DNA of 12,249 nt from Oscillospiraceae bacterium (GCA_019423445.1 JAHZBJ010000056.1:1-12249), one strand, 5' to 3'. Shown: positions 5,735-12,249, counted from the first letter of the stretch. Numbers and translations are program-made. Notes: a model not told the origin generated them from the sequence alone.

Positions 5735-7063
5735 ATGAACAACGAAAACGGTATCTACGACGCCCGGCAGCTGGGTGTCCCCAAAATGATGATCCTGGGC
5801 TTCCAGCACGTCTTCGCCATGTTTGGCGCCACGGTGCTGGTGCCCCTGATCACCGGACTGAGTGTCTCCACCACCCTGCTGATGGCCGGGCTGGGGACTC
5901 TCCTCTTCCACTTCATCACCGGCGGCAAGGTCCCCGCTTTCCTGGGGTCCTCCTTCGCCTTCCTGGGCGGCTTCGCCATCGTCGCCCCCAAGCTGGCTGA
6001 CGCCAACGGCGAGCTCACCATCGCCAATACCGAGATGCTCCCCTACGCCTGCGGCGGCGTGGTTGCCGCCGGCCTGGTGTATGTGGTGGTGGCAGGCCTC
6101 ATCCACCTCTTCGGGGTCAACAAGGTGATGCGGTTCTTCCCCCCTGTGGTCACCGGCCCCATCATCATCTCCATCGGCCTGATCCTGGCCCCCTCCGCCA
6201 TCACCAACGCCAGCACCAACTGGTTCCTGGCCGTGGTGGCCCTCCTCATTATCATCGTCTGCAACATCTGGGGCAAAGGGATGGTAAAGATCATCCCCAT
6301 CCTCCTGGGAGTCCTGGGCTCCTATGCCGTGGCCCTGGCCATGGGCGAGGTGAACTTCGCCCCCATCGTCAACGCCGATTGGCTGGGCTTCCCCATCCAG
6401 ACTGCCGCTATGGCCAAGTTTGATATCGGCGCCATTCTCACCATCATGCCCATCGCCCTGGCCGCCATGATGGAGCACATCGGCGACATGGCCGCCATCT
6501 CCGCCACCGTGGGCAAAAACTTCATCGCCGACCCCGGCCTGGCCCGCACCCTCCTGGGCGACGGCCTTGCCACCAGCCTGGCGGGCTTCTTCGGCGGCCC
6601 TGCCAACACCACCTACGGCGAGAACACCGGCGTTCTGGCCCTCACCAAGGTCTATGACCCCAAGGTCATCCGCATCGCCGCCGTGGTGGCGGTGATCCTC
6701 TCGGTGAGCCCCAAGTTTGACGCCATTGTCAACACCATCCCCACTGCCATCATCGGCGGCATCAGCCTCATCCTCTACGGCATGATCTCCGCCATCGGCG
6801 TCCGGAATGTGGTGGAAAACCAGGTGGACTTCACCAACTCCCGGAACCTGATCATCGCCGCTGTGATCCTGGTCTCCGCCCTGGGCTTCAACAGCGTGGG
6901 CGGTCTCACCCTCTACCAGAGCGGCAGCCTCACCATCAGCCTTTCCGGTCTTGCCATCGCCGCCATCCTGGGGATTCTCCTCAACGCCATTCTCCCCGGC
7001 AACGACTACGAGTTTGGCAAGGACCTGGACGGCGACGCCTCCGCCGACTTCGGCCGCTATTAA
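5735..7063 (+). CDS. uraA: Uracil permease, NCS2 family
   Basis: 442 residues, the usual length for UraA/PyrP. These are proton-coupled uracil importers of the cytoplasmic membrane with 14 spans in two inverted seven-span repeats. Family signatures are present: GFQHVFAMFGATVLVPLITG at 22-41, FLGSSFAFLGGF at 69-80, MMEHIGD at 245-251, and GGPANTTYGENTGVLALT at 287-304. E247 and E296 correspond to the two glutamates that bind uracil in E. coli UraA (E241, E290). The start at 5735 is chosen because AAGGAGG at 5718-5724 lies ten bases away; the in-frame ATG at 5705 has its purine tract directly abutting and lies against the terminator. Expression is probably controlled by the leader at 5573-5690. 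The stop codon directly abuts a repeat element. Confidence 0.95.
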   Translation: MNNENGIYDARQLGVPKMMILGFQHVFAMFGATVLVPLITGLSVSTTLLMAGLGTLLFHFITGGKVPAFLGSSFAFLGGFAIVAPKLADANGELTIANTEMLPYACGGVVAAGLVYVVVAGLIHLFGVNKVMRFFPPVVTGPIIISIGLILAPSAITNASTNWFLAVVALLIIIVCNIWGKGMVKIIPILLGVLGSYAVALAMGEVNFAPIVNADWLGFPIQTAAMAKFDIGAILTIMPIALAAMMEHIGDMAAISATVGKNFIADPGLARTLLGDGLATSLAGFFGGPANTTYGENTGVLALTKVYDPKVIRIAAVVAVILSVSPKFDAIVNTIPTAIIGGISLILYGMISAIGVRNVVENQVDFTNSRNLIIAAVILVSALGFNSVGGLTLYQSGSLTISLSGLAIAAILGILLNAILPGNDYEFGKDLDGDASADFGRY

Positions 7064-7231
7064 GTCCGTAAGAATACGGACGCAGAAGCGCAAATAACTG
7101 CCCCGCTCTCTGAACAAACAACAGGCGCTGGAGAGAACCCAAATGGATTCTTTCCGGCGCCTGCTGCATTTCGGGCCGGGTCCGTAAGAAAAGGGACACA
7201 GAAGCACAAATGACTGCCCCGCTTTTTTCGG
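7064..7231. repeat. Partial units of the dispersed repeat, with internal hairpin
   Basis: GTCCGTAAGAA begins the base after the uraA stop codon and is followed by ACGGACGCAGAAGCG and CTGCCCCGCTCTCTGAACA. A second partial copy begins at 7180 and runs 52 bases to the start of the full unit at 7232. Between them, CAGGCGCTGGAGAGAA (7122-7137) pairs with TTCTTTCCGGCGCCTG (7148-7163), with two G-U pairs. No T-tract follows, so a terminator role for uraA is possible but unproven. Confidence 0.75.
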
Positions 7232-7400
7232 GTCCGTGAGAAAACGGACGCAGAAGCGACGGGCTGTGCTCCGCTCTCTGAACAGGTCACTTGGGCTGAG
7301 AAGGGCGCTGGTTTTCCAACCAAGCGCCTTCTGAATCCCGGGTGATATGCTCAGGGAGCGGGGCACAAACTGACGGTTCGCAGAATCTTCTCTCACGGAC
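7232..7400. repeat. Full-length copy of dispersed inverted repeat family (169 bp)
   Basis: Starts GTCCGTGAGAAAACGG and ends TCTTCTCTCACGGAC. The left segment GCTCCGCTCTCTGAACAGG is mirrored by GCTCAGGGAGCGGGGC on the right. The centre, GGCGCTGGTT, folds back on AACCAAGCGCC. The length matches the copy at 402-571. The right end overlaps the last codons of the XRE gene. Together with 7064-7231 it fills the whole gap between the convergent uraA and XRE genes. Confidence 0.85.
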
Positions 7401-7587
7401 TTAAAAAGAAAATTCCCTCCACGGGGCGGCCCAGGCGTTTTGCCAGCTTCATGGCCAGCTCCAGGGTGGGGTCATACTTGTCGTTCTCGATGGCGATAAT
7501 GGTCTGGCGGCTGACCCCCAGCTCCCTGGCCAGGTCCTCCTGCCGCAGCCCTGCCTGCTTCCTCAGCTGTTTTACCAAATTCCGCAT
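7393..7587 (-). CDS. Small XRE-family helix-turn-helix regulator
   Basis: 64 residues, nearly all one HTH domain. LRKQAGLRQEDLARELGVSR covers residues 8-27, with the recognition helix at VSRQTIIAIEN (25-35), then YDPTLELAMKLAKRLG. This is the YozG-like class of minimal DNA-binding regulators that act as dimers. The last codons, AGT CCG TGA, come from the end of a repeat element, so the protein stops at IFFLSP a few residues sooner than typical members. The start at 7587 lies 12 bases after the stop of the membrane-protein gene, and only a weak GGCGGG is seen, so translation may depend on coupling. It likely represses its own operon through the inverted repeat at 7960-8027. Confidence 0.92.
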   Translation of the reverse strand: MRNLVKQLRKQAGLRQEDLARELGVSRQTIIAIENDKYDPTLELAMKLAKRLGRPVEGIFFLSP

Positions 7588-7599
7588 ATTACACCCGCC

Positions 7600-7923
7600 T
7601 TACGGCAAAAGCCACAATCCAAAGGACAAAAGGACCGCCACCCCCAGGATCACAGCGCAGACGCTCCACAGAAGCCGGTTGGGCTCCCGGTACTCCTCGT
7701 CTCCTTCCAGCATTTTCTGCCGGATGGCCATCTGGGAAAAGCTCTGGGTACACACCCCGATGCACAGGATCAACCCCGGCACCGGGCTGTACTCCACCCC
7801 CTGGACCAGGCTCTGCCAACAGTTCCACAGCGTCCACCCGCACAGCGCCAGGAGGATGGCCCGGTAGCCCCACTCCTCTGCCCGCAGTTGGATGTTTCTA
7901 TCCATCTCGTCCATCTTTTTCAT
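7600..7923 (-). CDS. Small three-span membrane protein next to XRE regulator
   Basis: 107 residues. After a short charged N-terminus (MKKMDEMDRNIQLRAEEWGY) come hydrophobic stretches at about 21-41, 47-63 and 84-106. A charged loop, IRQKMLEGDEEYREPNR, lies between the second and third. This resembles the DUF6442-type proteins commonly encoded beside small XRE regulators in Firmicutes; the function is unknown. The start at 7923 is preferred over 7941 because GGAGG lies eight bases before it. It is the first gene of a two-gene operon with the XRE regulator, and the promoter lies inside the inverted repeat upstream. Confidence 0.82.
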   Translation of the reverse strand: MKKMDEMDRNIQLRAEEWGYRAILLALCGWTLWNCWQSLVQGVEYSPVPGLILCIGVCTQSFSQMAIRQKMLEGDEEYREPNRLLWSVCAVILGVAVLLSFGLWLLP

Positions 7924-7959
7924 CGCCATTTCCTCCAGCATATTAAAATTTTGCCTTTG

Positions 7960-8027
7960 AATGTTAAATATTCTTTACATTTTTATTTTACTCCATAGCC
8001 TTCAAAATGTAAAGAATGTTTAACATT
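7960..8027. promoter_or_regulatory. Long inverted repeat, probable XRE operator
   Basis: The 24-base arms at 7960-7983 and 8004-8027 are inverted copies with one mismatch. The core is TTCTTTACATTTT on one side and AAAATGTAAAGAA on the other, with AATGTTAAA and TTTAACATT at the outer ends; the spacer is 20 bases. The repeat is AT-rich, unlike its surroundings, and brackets the promoter. Autoregulation by the adjacent XRE protein is the simplest reading. Confidence 0.7.
7985..8013 (-). promoter_or_regulatory. Promoter of the membrane protein/XRE operon
   Basis: On the minus strand, TTTACA (8013-8008), 17 bases, then TAAAAT (7990-7985). The -35 falls inside the right arm of the inverted repeat and the left arm begins just after the -10. 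A bound regulator would therefore cover the promoter on both sides. Transcription should begin near 7978, giving a leader of about 55 bases. Confidence 0.75.
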
Positions 8028-8064
8028 AAATCCCCCTGAAAAGCAGCAGTTTTCAAGGGGATTT
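8028..8064 (-). terminator. Hairpin downstream of rqcH
   Basis: The arms at 8028-8042 and 8050-8064 (AAATCCCC.TGAAAA type) pair over 15 positions with one mismatch around GCAGCAG. It lies about 40 bases after the rqcH stop on the minus strand. The following ATTTAATGTT is only weakly T-rich, so termination is likely but perhaps not efficient. Between it and the gene is an AT-rich stretch with no gene. Confidence 0.6.
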
Positions 8065-8101
8065 TATACTATTCGTATATTTATTATTATATTATACAGA
8101 A

Positions 8102-9877
8102 TCAGCGTTCCCGCAGGGCCTCTGCCCGGCGGTGGTCCACCGGCACCATAGCCGTTTGGTAGGGGTCATAGACCACCATCCCCGGCCGGGCTCCGGCAGG
8201 TTTCTTGACGTTCTTTACATAGGTGTAGTCCACCGGAACCTTGGCCCCGGCGGCGCCCCCCGCGCCAGTCCCGGCGGCGGAGTTGCAGGCGGCGATTACC
8301 GCCGCTTCCTCAATGGTGCGGTCCGGGATCTCCCGGGCCCCCTCCCCCACCACGATAACGTGGGCCCCGTGGATCTTCTGGGTGTGGAGCCACAGGTCGT
8401 AGTTCCTGGCCTCCCGGAGGGTGAGCTGGTCGTTCTGAAGGTTGTTCCGTCCGCAGAGGATGAGGAAGCCGTCGGAGGAACGGTACCGCAGGGGCGGGAG
8501 CTTCCCCGGCCGCTGTTTCTGCCGGGATTCCTGGCGGATATATCCCTGGCTGATAAGCTCTTCCCGAATCCCCTGGAGCTCCTCCTCCCCGGAGGCCCGC
8601 TCCAGCTCCGCAATAGCCGACTCCAAATAGCTGAGCTCCTGGCTCCCCGCCGCCATCAGCTCCTGAAGTTTCTCTTCCGCAGTGGCGGCCTTCCTATACT
8701 CCGTGTAGTATTTCTGCGCATTTTTAGCGGGAGTAAATTTTGGATCCAGGGGAATTTCAATCTCCTCCCCCTGTGGGGAGAAGAAATTCTGGGCCCGGAG
8801 ACTCTTATCCCCCCGCTGGACCCGGTAAAGGTTGGCGGAGATAATATCCCCCCACTCCTTGTACTGCTGGCGGTTGGCGGTGGCTTCCAGGTCGTGGGCC
8901 TGGGCTGCCAGCTTCCGCACCAGGCGGTCCCGGTGGGTGGTGAGATGTTTCCGGAGCTGGGCGGTTTTCTGGCGCATCCGCTCCCGGCTGTCCCGGCCGG
9001 CGTAAAACTGGTCCACCAGGGCGCTGTAGCTCTCAAAATGTTCCACCGGCCAGTCCTCCGGGAACTGCCGCAGGTCCAGGTAGGAGAAGTCCACCGCCTC
9101 CCCCTGGGGGTTCCGGATCAGGGCGGGAGTGCCGCAGCCCTCCCCCAGGGCGGTGGCCACCACCCCCAGGTAGAACTCCAGCCGTTCCAGCTGGGCCGGG
9201 GTAAGGCTCCCGGCGGTGGTTTCGGCGGCGCCGCAGACGAAGTGGGACACTTCCCGGCAGATCAGGGGAGAAAGACCCTCCGCCTGTTCCAGCACCGCCT
9301 TGGAAAGGGGGATATCCCGGCCGGCGGCAACGGCCCGGGCCAGCTCTTTGGGGGATACCTCCAGAAGGCTCCGCTTCCCCTGGGAGGGGGGCGGGGTGTA
9401 GGTCATTCCCGGGAGAACCTGGCGCACCTCGCTGGTGACAAAATCCACCCGCTTGGCGGCGTCGATAATCTTTCCCTTATGGTCCACCAGGATAATGTTG
9501 CTGTGGCGGCCCATGATCTCACAGACGAGTGAGGTTTCCACCTTGTCCCCCAACTCGTTTACCGTCTCGAACACCAGCCGGAGCACCCGGTCCAGGCCCT
9601 GCTGTTCCACCCGGAGGAGACGGCCGCTCCCCAAATGCTTCCGCAGAAGCATACAGAACATAGGGGCAGCCTTGGGGTTCTCCAGGCTCTCCCGGGTAAA
9701 GTGTACCTTGGGGGCGGTGGCGTCAGCGGAAAGCAGAAGCTTCCGGTTTGCGCCGCTCCCCCGGAGGGTGATCATTACCAGCTCCTTCCCCGGCTGGGCA
9801 ATTTTATCGATCCGGGCCCCGGAAAGAGCCCCGATCTCTTGGGCAATTTTATGGAGGAATCCTCCGTCAAAAGGCAT
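8102..9877 (-). CDS. rqcH: RqcH / NFACT-family ribosome quality control protein
   Basis: 591 residues, close to the usual 570-590. RqcH binds 60S-like/50S subunits with stalled peptidyl-tRNA and recruits tRNA-Ala to add C-terminal alanine tails that mark the chain for proteolysis. Visible features are the NFACT-N domain (1-180) with DR at 96-97 and EIM at 120-122, matching the tRNA-binding DR and EIM motifs of B. subtilis RqcH. A helical middle with long coiled coil (about 290-450) follows, and then the NFACT-R domain (about 470-570) with LPPLRYRSSDGFLILCGRNN, NDQLTL, DLWLHTQKIHGAHVIV and DYTYVKNVKKP. Older names are FbpA or fibronectin-binding protein. The RBS AAGGTGG lies just before ATG 9877. 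It appears monocistronic, with repeat DNA upstream and a hairpin downstream. Confidence 0.96.
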   Translation of the reverse strand: MPFDGGFLHKIAQEIGALSGARIDKIAQPGKELVMITLRGSGANRKLLLSADATAPKVHFTRESLENPKAAPMFCMLLRKHLGSGRLLRVEQQGLDRVLRLVFETVNELGDKVETSLVCEIMGRHSNIILVDHKGKIIDAAKRVDFVTSEVRQVLPGMTYTPPPSQGKRSLLEVSPKELARAVAAGRDIPLSKAVLEQAEGLSPLICREVSHFVCGAAETTAGSLTPAQLERLEFYLGVVATALGEGCGTPALIRNPQGEAVDFSYLDLRQFPEDWPVEHFESYSALVDQFYAGRDSRERMRQKTAQLRKHLTTHRDRLVRKLAAQAHDLEATANRQQYKEWGDIISANLYRVQRGDKSLRAQNFFSPQGEEIEIPLDPKFTPAKNAQKYYTEYRKAATAEEKLQELMAAGSQELSYLESAIAELERASGEEELQGIREELISQGYIRQESRQKQRPGKLPPLRYRSSDGFLILCGRNNLQNDQLTLREARNYDLWLHTQKIHGAHVIVVGEGAREIPDRTIEEAAVIAACNSAAGTGAGGAAGAKVPVDYTYVKNVKKPAGARPGMVVYDPYQTAMVPVDHRRAEALRER

Positions 9878-9900
9878 TATGCCACCTTCTTTCTTTTTTC

Positions 9901-10332
9901 GTCCGGGAGAGAAGATTCTGCGAATCCCCAGCTTGTGCGCCGCTCTCTGAGCACATCACGCAAGATCCAGAGGGCGCAATGCTGCCGATCTGGGATTCAT
10001 AAGGCGCCGGAAAAGGCAAATCAATTTGCGGAGAACCGCAACCCGGAACAAACTGCGCGCCGGCTGGGGCGCCCCCCTGCTCCCTGAGTTGTCACTTGGG
10101 ATTCAGAAGGCGCTTTTGCGGGGGGATCCTGGGCTTTTCCCAGCCTGAGCGATATGCTCAGGGAGCGGGGTATGAACTTGCGATTCTCACAGTCCTTCTC
10201 ACGGACCCCAAAAGAGCGGGGCAGACACTAGCGGCTCGCAAATTTGGGGGGATCCTGGGCTTTCCCCAGCCTGAGTGATATGCTCAGGGAGCGGGGCAGT
10301 ATCTTGCGGTTTGCACAACCCTTCTTACGGAC
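9901..10332. repeat. Composite cluster of the dispersed repeat family
   Basis: This fills most of the 447-base gap between nif3 and rqcH and I see no gene in it. It starts GTCCGGGAGAGAAG and continues GCCGCTCTCTGAGCAC, a left half-unit. Two right half-units then occur as 87-base direct repeats at 10120-10206 and 10246-10332. Each begins GGGGGGATCCTGGGCTTT, passes through GATATGCTCAGGGAGCGGGG, and ends CTTCTCACGGAC or CTTCTTACGGAC; they differ at roughly a dozen positions. Between them lies AAAAGAGCGGGGCAGACA, a short truncated unit. Small internal palindromes include CTGGGCTTTTCCCAG. The right end overlaps the nif3 stop codon. Confidence 0.82.
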
Positions 10333-11101
10333 TTGAAAGAATAATTTCGGCGCCGGGGAGGGCGGCGGCCAGCTGATCCCGAAGGCTGGCCATGGCGATG
10401 TTCTCGGTAGCGTAGTGCCCCGCGTCCATCAGGAGGATGCCCAGGCGCCGGGCCTCCAAAAACTCGTGGTGCCGCACATCCCCGGTGATGTAACAGCCGC
10501 AGCCCAGAGCCCCAGCCTCCGCCAGGTAATCCGCCCCCGCACCGCCGCAGACCGCAACCCGTCTCACCGGTCCTTGGGGATTGTCCCCCTGGGAGAGGCT
10601 GTACCGGACAAAACCCCCGGGGAGCCCCAGGGCCTTTTCCACCCAGGCGGCCAATTCCGCCGCCGCCATGGGACGGGGCAGCTCCCCCACAAGGCCCAGG
10701 CTGCGGTCCCCCTCCTGCCAGAGGGAGGCTGTGGCGGTAAGGCCCAGGGCGTCGGCCAGAGCCCGGTTCACCCCTTGGGGGGCCATGTCGAAGCAGGTAT
10801 GGGCGGCCAGCACCGCCACCCCCGCCGCCGCCGCTTCATAGGCGGGGTCCCCGGCCAGGAACCGCTTCACCGGATGGAAAATTACCGGATGGTGGGCCGC
10901 CACCGCCTGGGCCCCCTTTCGGACCGCTTCCCGGATCACCTCGTTGGTGGCATCCAGAGCCACCAGAACCCTGGTGACCTCCCGGCTGGGGTCCCCCACC
11001 AGAAGGCCGCAGTTGTCCCACTCCATCTGGGTGTCGAAGGGGGCCACGGTGTTCAGGGCTGCCGCCACATCTGCAACTGTCACCTTTTTTTCCCCTGTCA
11101 T
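10325..11101 (-). CDS. Nif3-like dinuclear metal center protein
   Basis: 258 residues, the compact size of the family (E. coli YbgI type); it lacks the large insert of B. subtilis YqfO. Members form hexameric rings with two metals per subunit; the cellular function is not settled. Motifs in order are MEWDNCGLLVGD at 26-37, AAHHPVIFHPVKR at 68-80 (ligands H70/H71), AAHTCFDMAPQGVNRALAD (H101, D105), YITGDVRHHE, and AGHYATEN with H229 and E233. The start at 11101 has GGAGG at 11112-11116 ten bases away. ATG 11110, which overlaps the trmK stop, is a possible alternative adding three residues, but its spacing is one base. The final codons AGT CCG TAA come from a repeat element. It is coupled to trmK as in Bacillus yqfN-yqfO. 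Confidence 0.93.
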   Translation of the reverse strand: MTGEKKVTVADVAAALNTVAPFDTQMEWDNCGLLVGDPSREVTRVLVALDATNEVIREAVRKGAQAVAAHHPVIFHPVKRFLAGDPAYEAAAAGVAVLAAHTCFDMAPQGVNRALADALGLTATASLWQEGDRSLGLVGELPRPMAAAELAAWVEKALGLPGGFVRYSLSQGDNPQGPVRRVAVCGGAGADYLAEAGALGCGCYITGDVRHHEFLEARRLGILLMDAGHYATENIAMASLRDQLAAALPGAEIILSSP

Positions 11102-11106
11102 TTCCC

Positions 11107-11799
11107 TCATTCCTCCATTTTCTCCCGGATCCTTTGAGCCGCTTCCTCCATGCGCTGGGCCTGGGAGAGGTTCTCCGGACCCTTCCCCGCACGAAGGCCC
11201 GCGGCGGCTTTTTCCAGCTCCGCCACCCTGGCCTGAGCGTACCGAAGGCTATGGTCATCCCGGCGGGGCTCCACCCTGCCCAGATACCGTTCCCACTCCG
11301 GCAGGGTCCGGCGCTCCCCGGTGTAGCGCACCTCCATCACCGAGTAAGTCTTTTTCCCCTCGGTGCAGCATTCCTCCCGGAGTACCGAAAAACCGTTCCC
11401 CCACAGCCAGTCCCGAAGGCGCTCCCCCTTGGTCATGGGCTGAAGAAGCCAGGTGATCTCCCGGCTCTGGGAGTGAGGCCAGCTCTCCATAATATGGGCG
11501 ATGGTCTCGCCTCCCATTCCGGCGATGATCACCGCCCCCAGGCCATTGGGGCTCACCCCGGCAAGGCCGTCCCCCAGCACCAGGCGCACCCGGTGGGACA
11601 GGCCCCGCCGGGCCGCCTCCTGCCTGCTTTTTTCCAGGGGCATCCGGTGGATGTCGGTGGCCACCCCCCATTGGACCCGCCCCGATTCCAGCAGGGCGCA
11701 GATGAGATAGCCGTGGTCCGACCCCACGTCCGCCGCCCCCTGGCAGCAGGGTACCATGGAGGAAATCAAGAACAAACGTTTATCCAGCTTTGGATCCAT
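11107..11799 (-). CDS. trmK: tRNA (adenine22-N1)-methyltransferase TrmK
   Basis: 230 residues, the family's normal length. TrmK uses S-adenosylmethionine to methylate N1 of A22 in the D-loop of tRNA-Ser, tRNA-Tyr and others. The Rossmann-type motifs are clear: GAADVGSDHGYLI at 21-33, ATDIHRMPLEKS at 47-58, LVLGDGL at 73-79, AVIIAGMGGETI at 89-100, and WLLQPMTKGERLRDWL at 117-132. A helical C-terminal segment with two coiled-coil-like helices (RYAQARVAELEKAAAGLRAG) completes it. The start at 11799 has AAAGGAG six bases upstream; the open frame extends further only through repeat DNA, so that extension is rejected. It lies directly upstream of nif3, the conserved Gram-positive order. Confidence 0.95.
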   Translation of the reverse strand: MDPKLDKRLFLISSMVPCCQGAADVGSDHGYLICALLESGRVQWGVATDIHRMPLEKSRQEAARRGLSHRVRLVLGDGLAGVSPNGLGAVIIAGMGGETIAHIMESWPHSQSREITWLLQPMTKGERLRDWLWGNGFSVLREECCTEGKKTYSVMEVRYTGERRTLPEWERYLGRVEPRRDDHSLRYAQARVAELEKAAAGLRAGKGPENLSQAQRMEEAAQRIREKMEE

Positions 11800-11817
11800 G
11801 GGTTTCTCCTTTCTTGG

Positions 11818-12168
11818 GTCCGTGAGAAGGGTTGTGCGAACCGCTGGTGTCTGCCCGGCTCTTTTCAGGTCCGTGAGAAGCGTTGTGCGAACCGAATCCC
11901 TGTACGCCGCTCCCTGAGCAAATGACATGGGGTTCAGAAGGCGTTGGCAAGGGGGAACTCTGCCGGCCGTTCTCTCACGGCTATTTCTCCCTTTGGTGGG
12001 GAACGTGGCCTCCAAAGCCCCACCGGGGCTTTCATCCCCTTCGGGACCGGCCAGGCTCCGGGCCCTCGCCCGGGCTTTGTGGGCAAATTCCAGGCTCTTC
12101 TCAGCCCGGGTGACCTGCTCAGAGAGCGAGGTACTGCCTGGCGCCTCTGCGTCCGTTCTCTCACGGAC
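11818..12168. repeat. Repeat family cluster upstream of trmK
   Basis: A 51-base partial unit begins at 11818 (GTCCGTGAGAAGGGTTGTGC) and a longer left half at 11869 (GTCCGTGAGAAGCGTTGTGC, then GCCGCTCCCTGAGCAAATGA). A degraded end, TTCTCTCACGG, is seen near 11970-11980. The right half from about 12093 to 12168 (CTCTTCTCAGCCCGGGTGAC, then GAGCGAGGTACTGCCTGGC) is nearly the same as the right half of the copy at 402-571. About 110 bases of GC-rich filler separate the halves. I see no gene between 11800 and the window end. Confidence 0.78.
12014..12032. other. Perfect short hairpin within the repeat cluster
   Basis: AAAGCCCC (12014-12021) pairs perfectly with GGGGCTTT (12025-12032) around ACC. 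Only three T residues follow on either strand, so it could be a weak bidirectional terminator; no gene end is close by within the window. Confidence 0.45.
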
Positions 12169-12249
12169 GCGGGTGCGGGCCCTGGCCCGCCAGGGAGCGA
12201 GGTACTGCCTGGCGCCTCTGCGTCCGTTCTCTCACGGACGCGGGTGCGG
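12124..12249. repeat. Tandem repeat, period 71 bp, continuing off the right edge
   Basis: GAGCGAGGTACTGCCTGGCG begins at 12124 and again at 12195, and the sequence is identical from there to the window end apart from the open boundary. Each copy contains GTCCGTTCTCTCACGGACGC, itself a small palindrome (GTCCGT...ACGGAC). It parallels the 49-bp tandem array at 547-677 as an amplified right end of the same element. Confidence 0.85.

Noticed and set aside
5714..7396. 560-codon open frame antisense to uraA
   Set aside because: It is a shadow of a GC-rich membrane protein gene: His/Gly/Asp-rich with no domain, and extended through repeat DNA.
8132..9532. 466-codon open frame antisense to rqcH
   Set aside because: No start context or domain; the opposite strand has full NFACT motifs.
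11800..12015. N-terminal extension of TrmK (open frame to 12015)
   Set aside because: The extension is read through repeat elements, while a good RBS and the family-typical N-terminus MDPKLDKRL are at 11799.
11934..12164. Short frames within the repeat clusters (also 357-575, 7060-7323, 10096-10278)
   Set aside because: They are translations of the repeat itself (recurrent PRSLS, FLTDP, RTRKK strings) without RBS.

Overview
The window looks like a chromosomal segment of a GC-rich, low-motility-of-genes type Firmicute, most likely a gut Clostridia of the Oscillospiraceae kind (Flavonifractor/Lawsonibacter-like). This is inferred from strong GGAGG ribosome-binding sites, sigma-A promoters, the Gram-positive trmK-nif3 pair, an RqcH, and the DUF1538/P-II pair. 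No rRNA, tRNA, IS transposase, phage gene or CRISPR array was seen.

Layout from left to right. The start of asnA (minus strand, running off the left edge) is followed by a repeat-filled intergenic region, then an orphan ChrB-N-domain gene (plus). Next come three small minus-strand genes of unknown function and a divergent YfcE-type phosphodiesterase. A plus-strand two-gene operon follows: a duplicated DUF1538 membrane protein and a tandem P-II protein, with overlapping stop and start. Then comes the uracil permease gene. It is preceded by a consensus promoter, a 24-codon leader ORF with an extremely U-rich coding tract, and an intrinsic terminator beginning one base after the leader stop codon. 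Convergent to it is a small membrane protein/XRE-regulator operon whose promoter lies between the arms of a long inverted repeat. Further right, all on the minus strand, are rqcH, nif3 and trmK.

Two features stand out. First, the uraA leader has the architecture of the E. coli pyrBI attenuator, in which UTP-dependent RNA polymerase pausing is coupled to leader translation. It has this in a Firmicute-like setting and without a recognisable PyrR site. Second, four of the intergenic regions (335-752, 7064-7400, 9901-10332, 11818-12249) hold copies of one repeat family. A full unit is about 170 bp, forms an imperfect long hairpin and is bounded by inverted copies of GTCCGTGAGAA. Its ends supply the stop codons of two genes (both ending Ser-Pro-stop), directly abut a third stop codon, and donate the apparent -35 box of asnA.

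Functional themes are nitrogen and nucleobase supply (asnA, P-II/DUF1538, uraA) and translation or tRNA quality (rqcH, trmK). These are separate transcription units and I do not claim they form one system.
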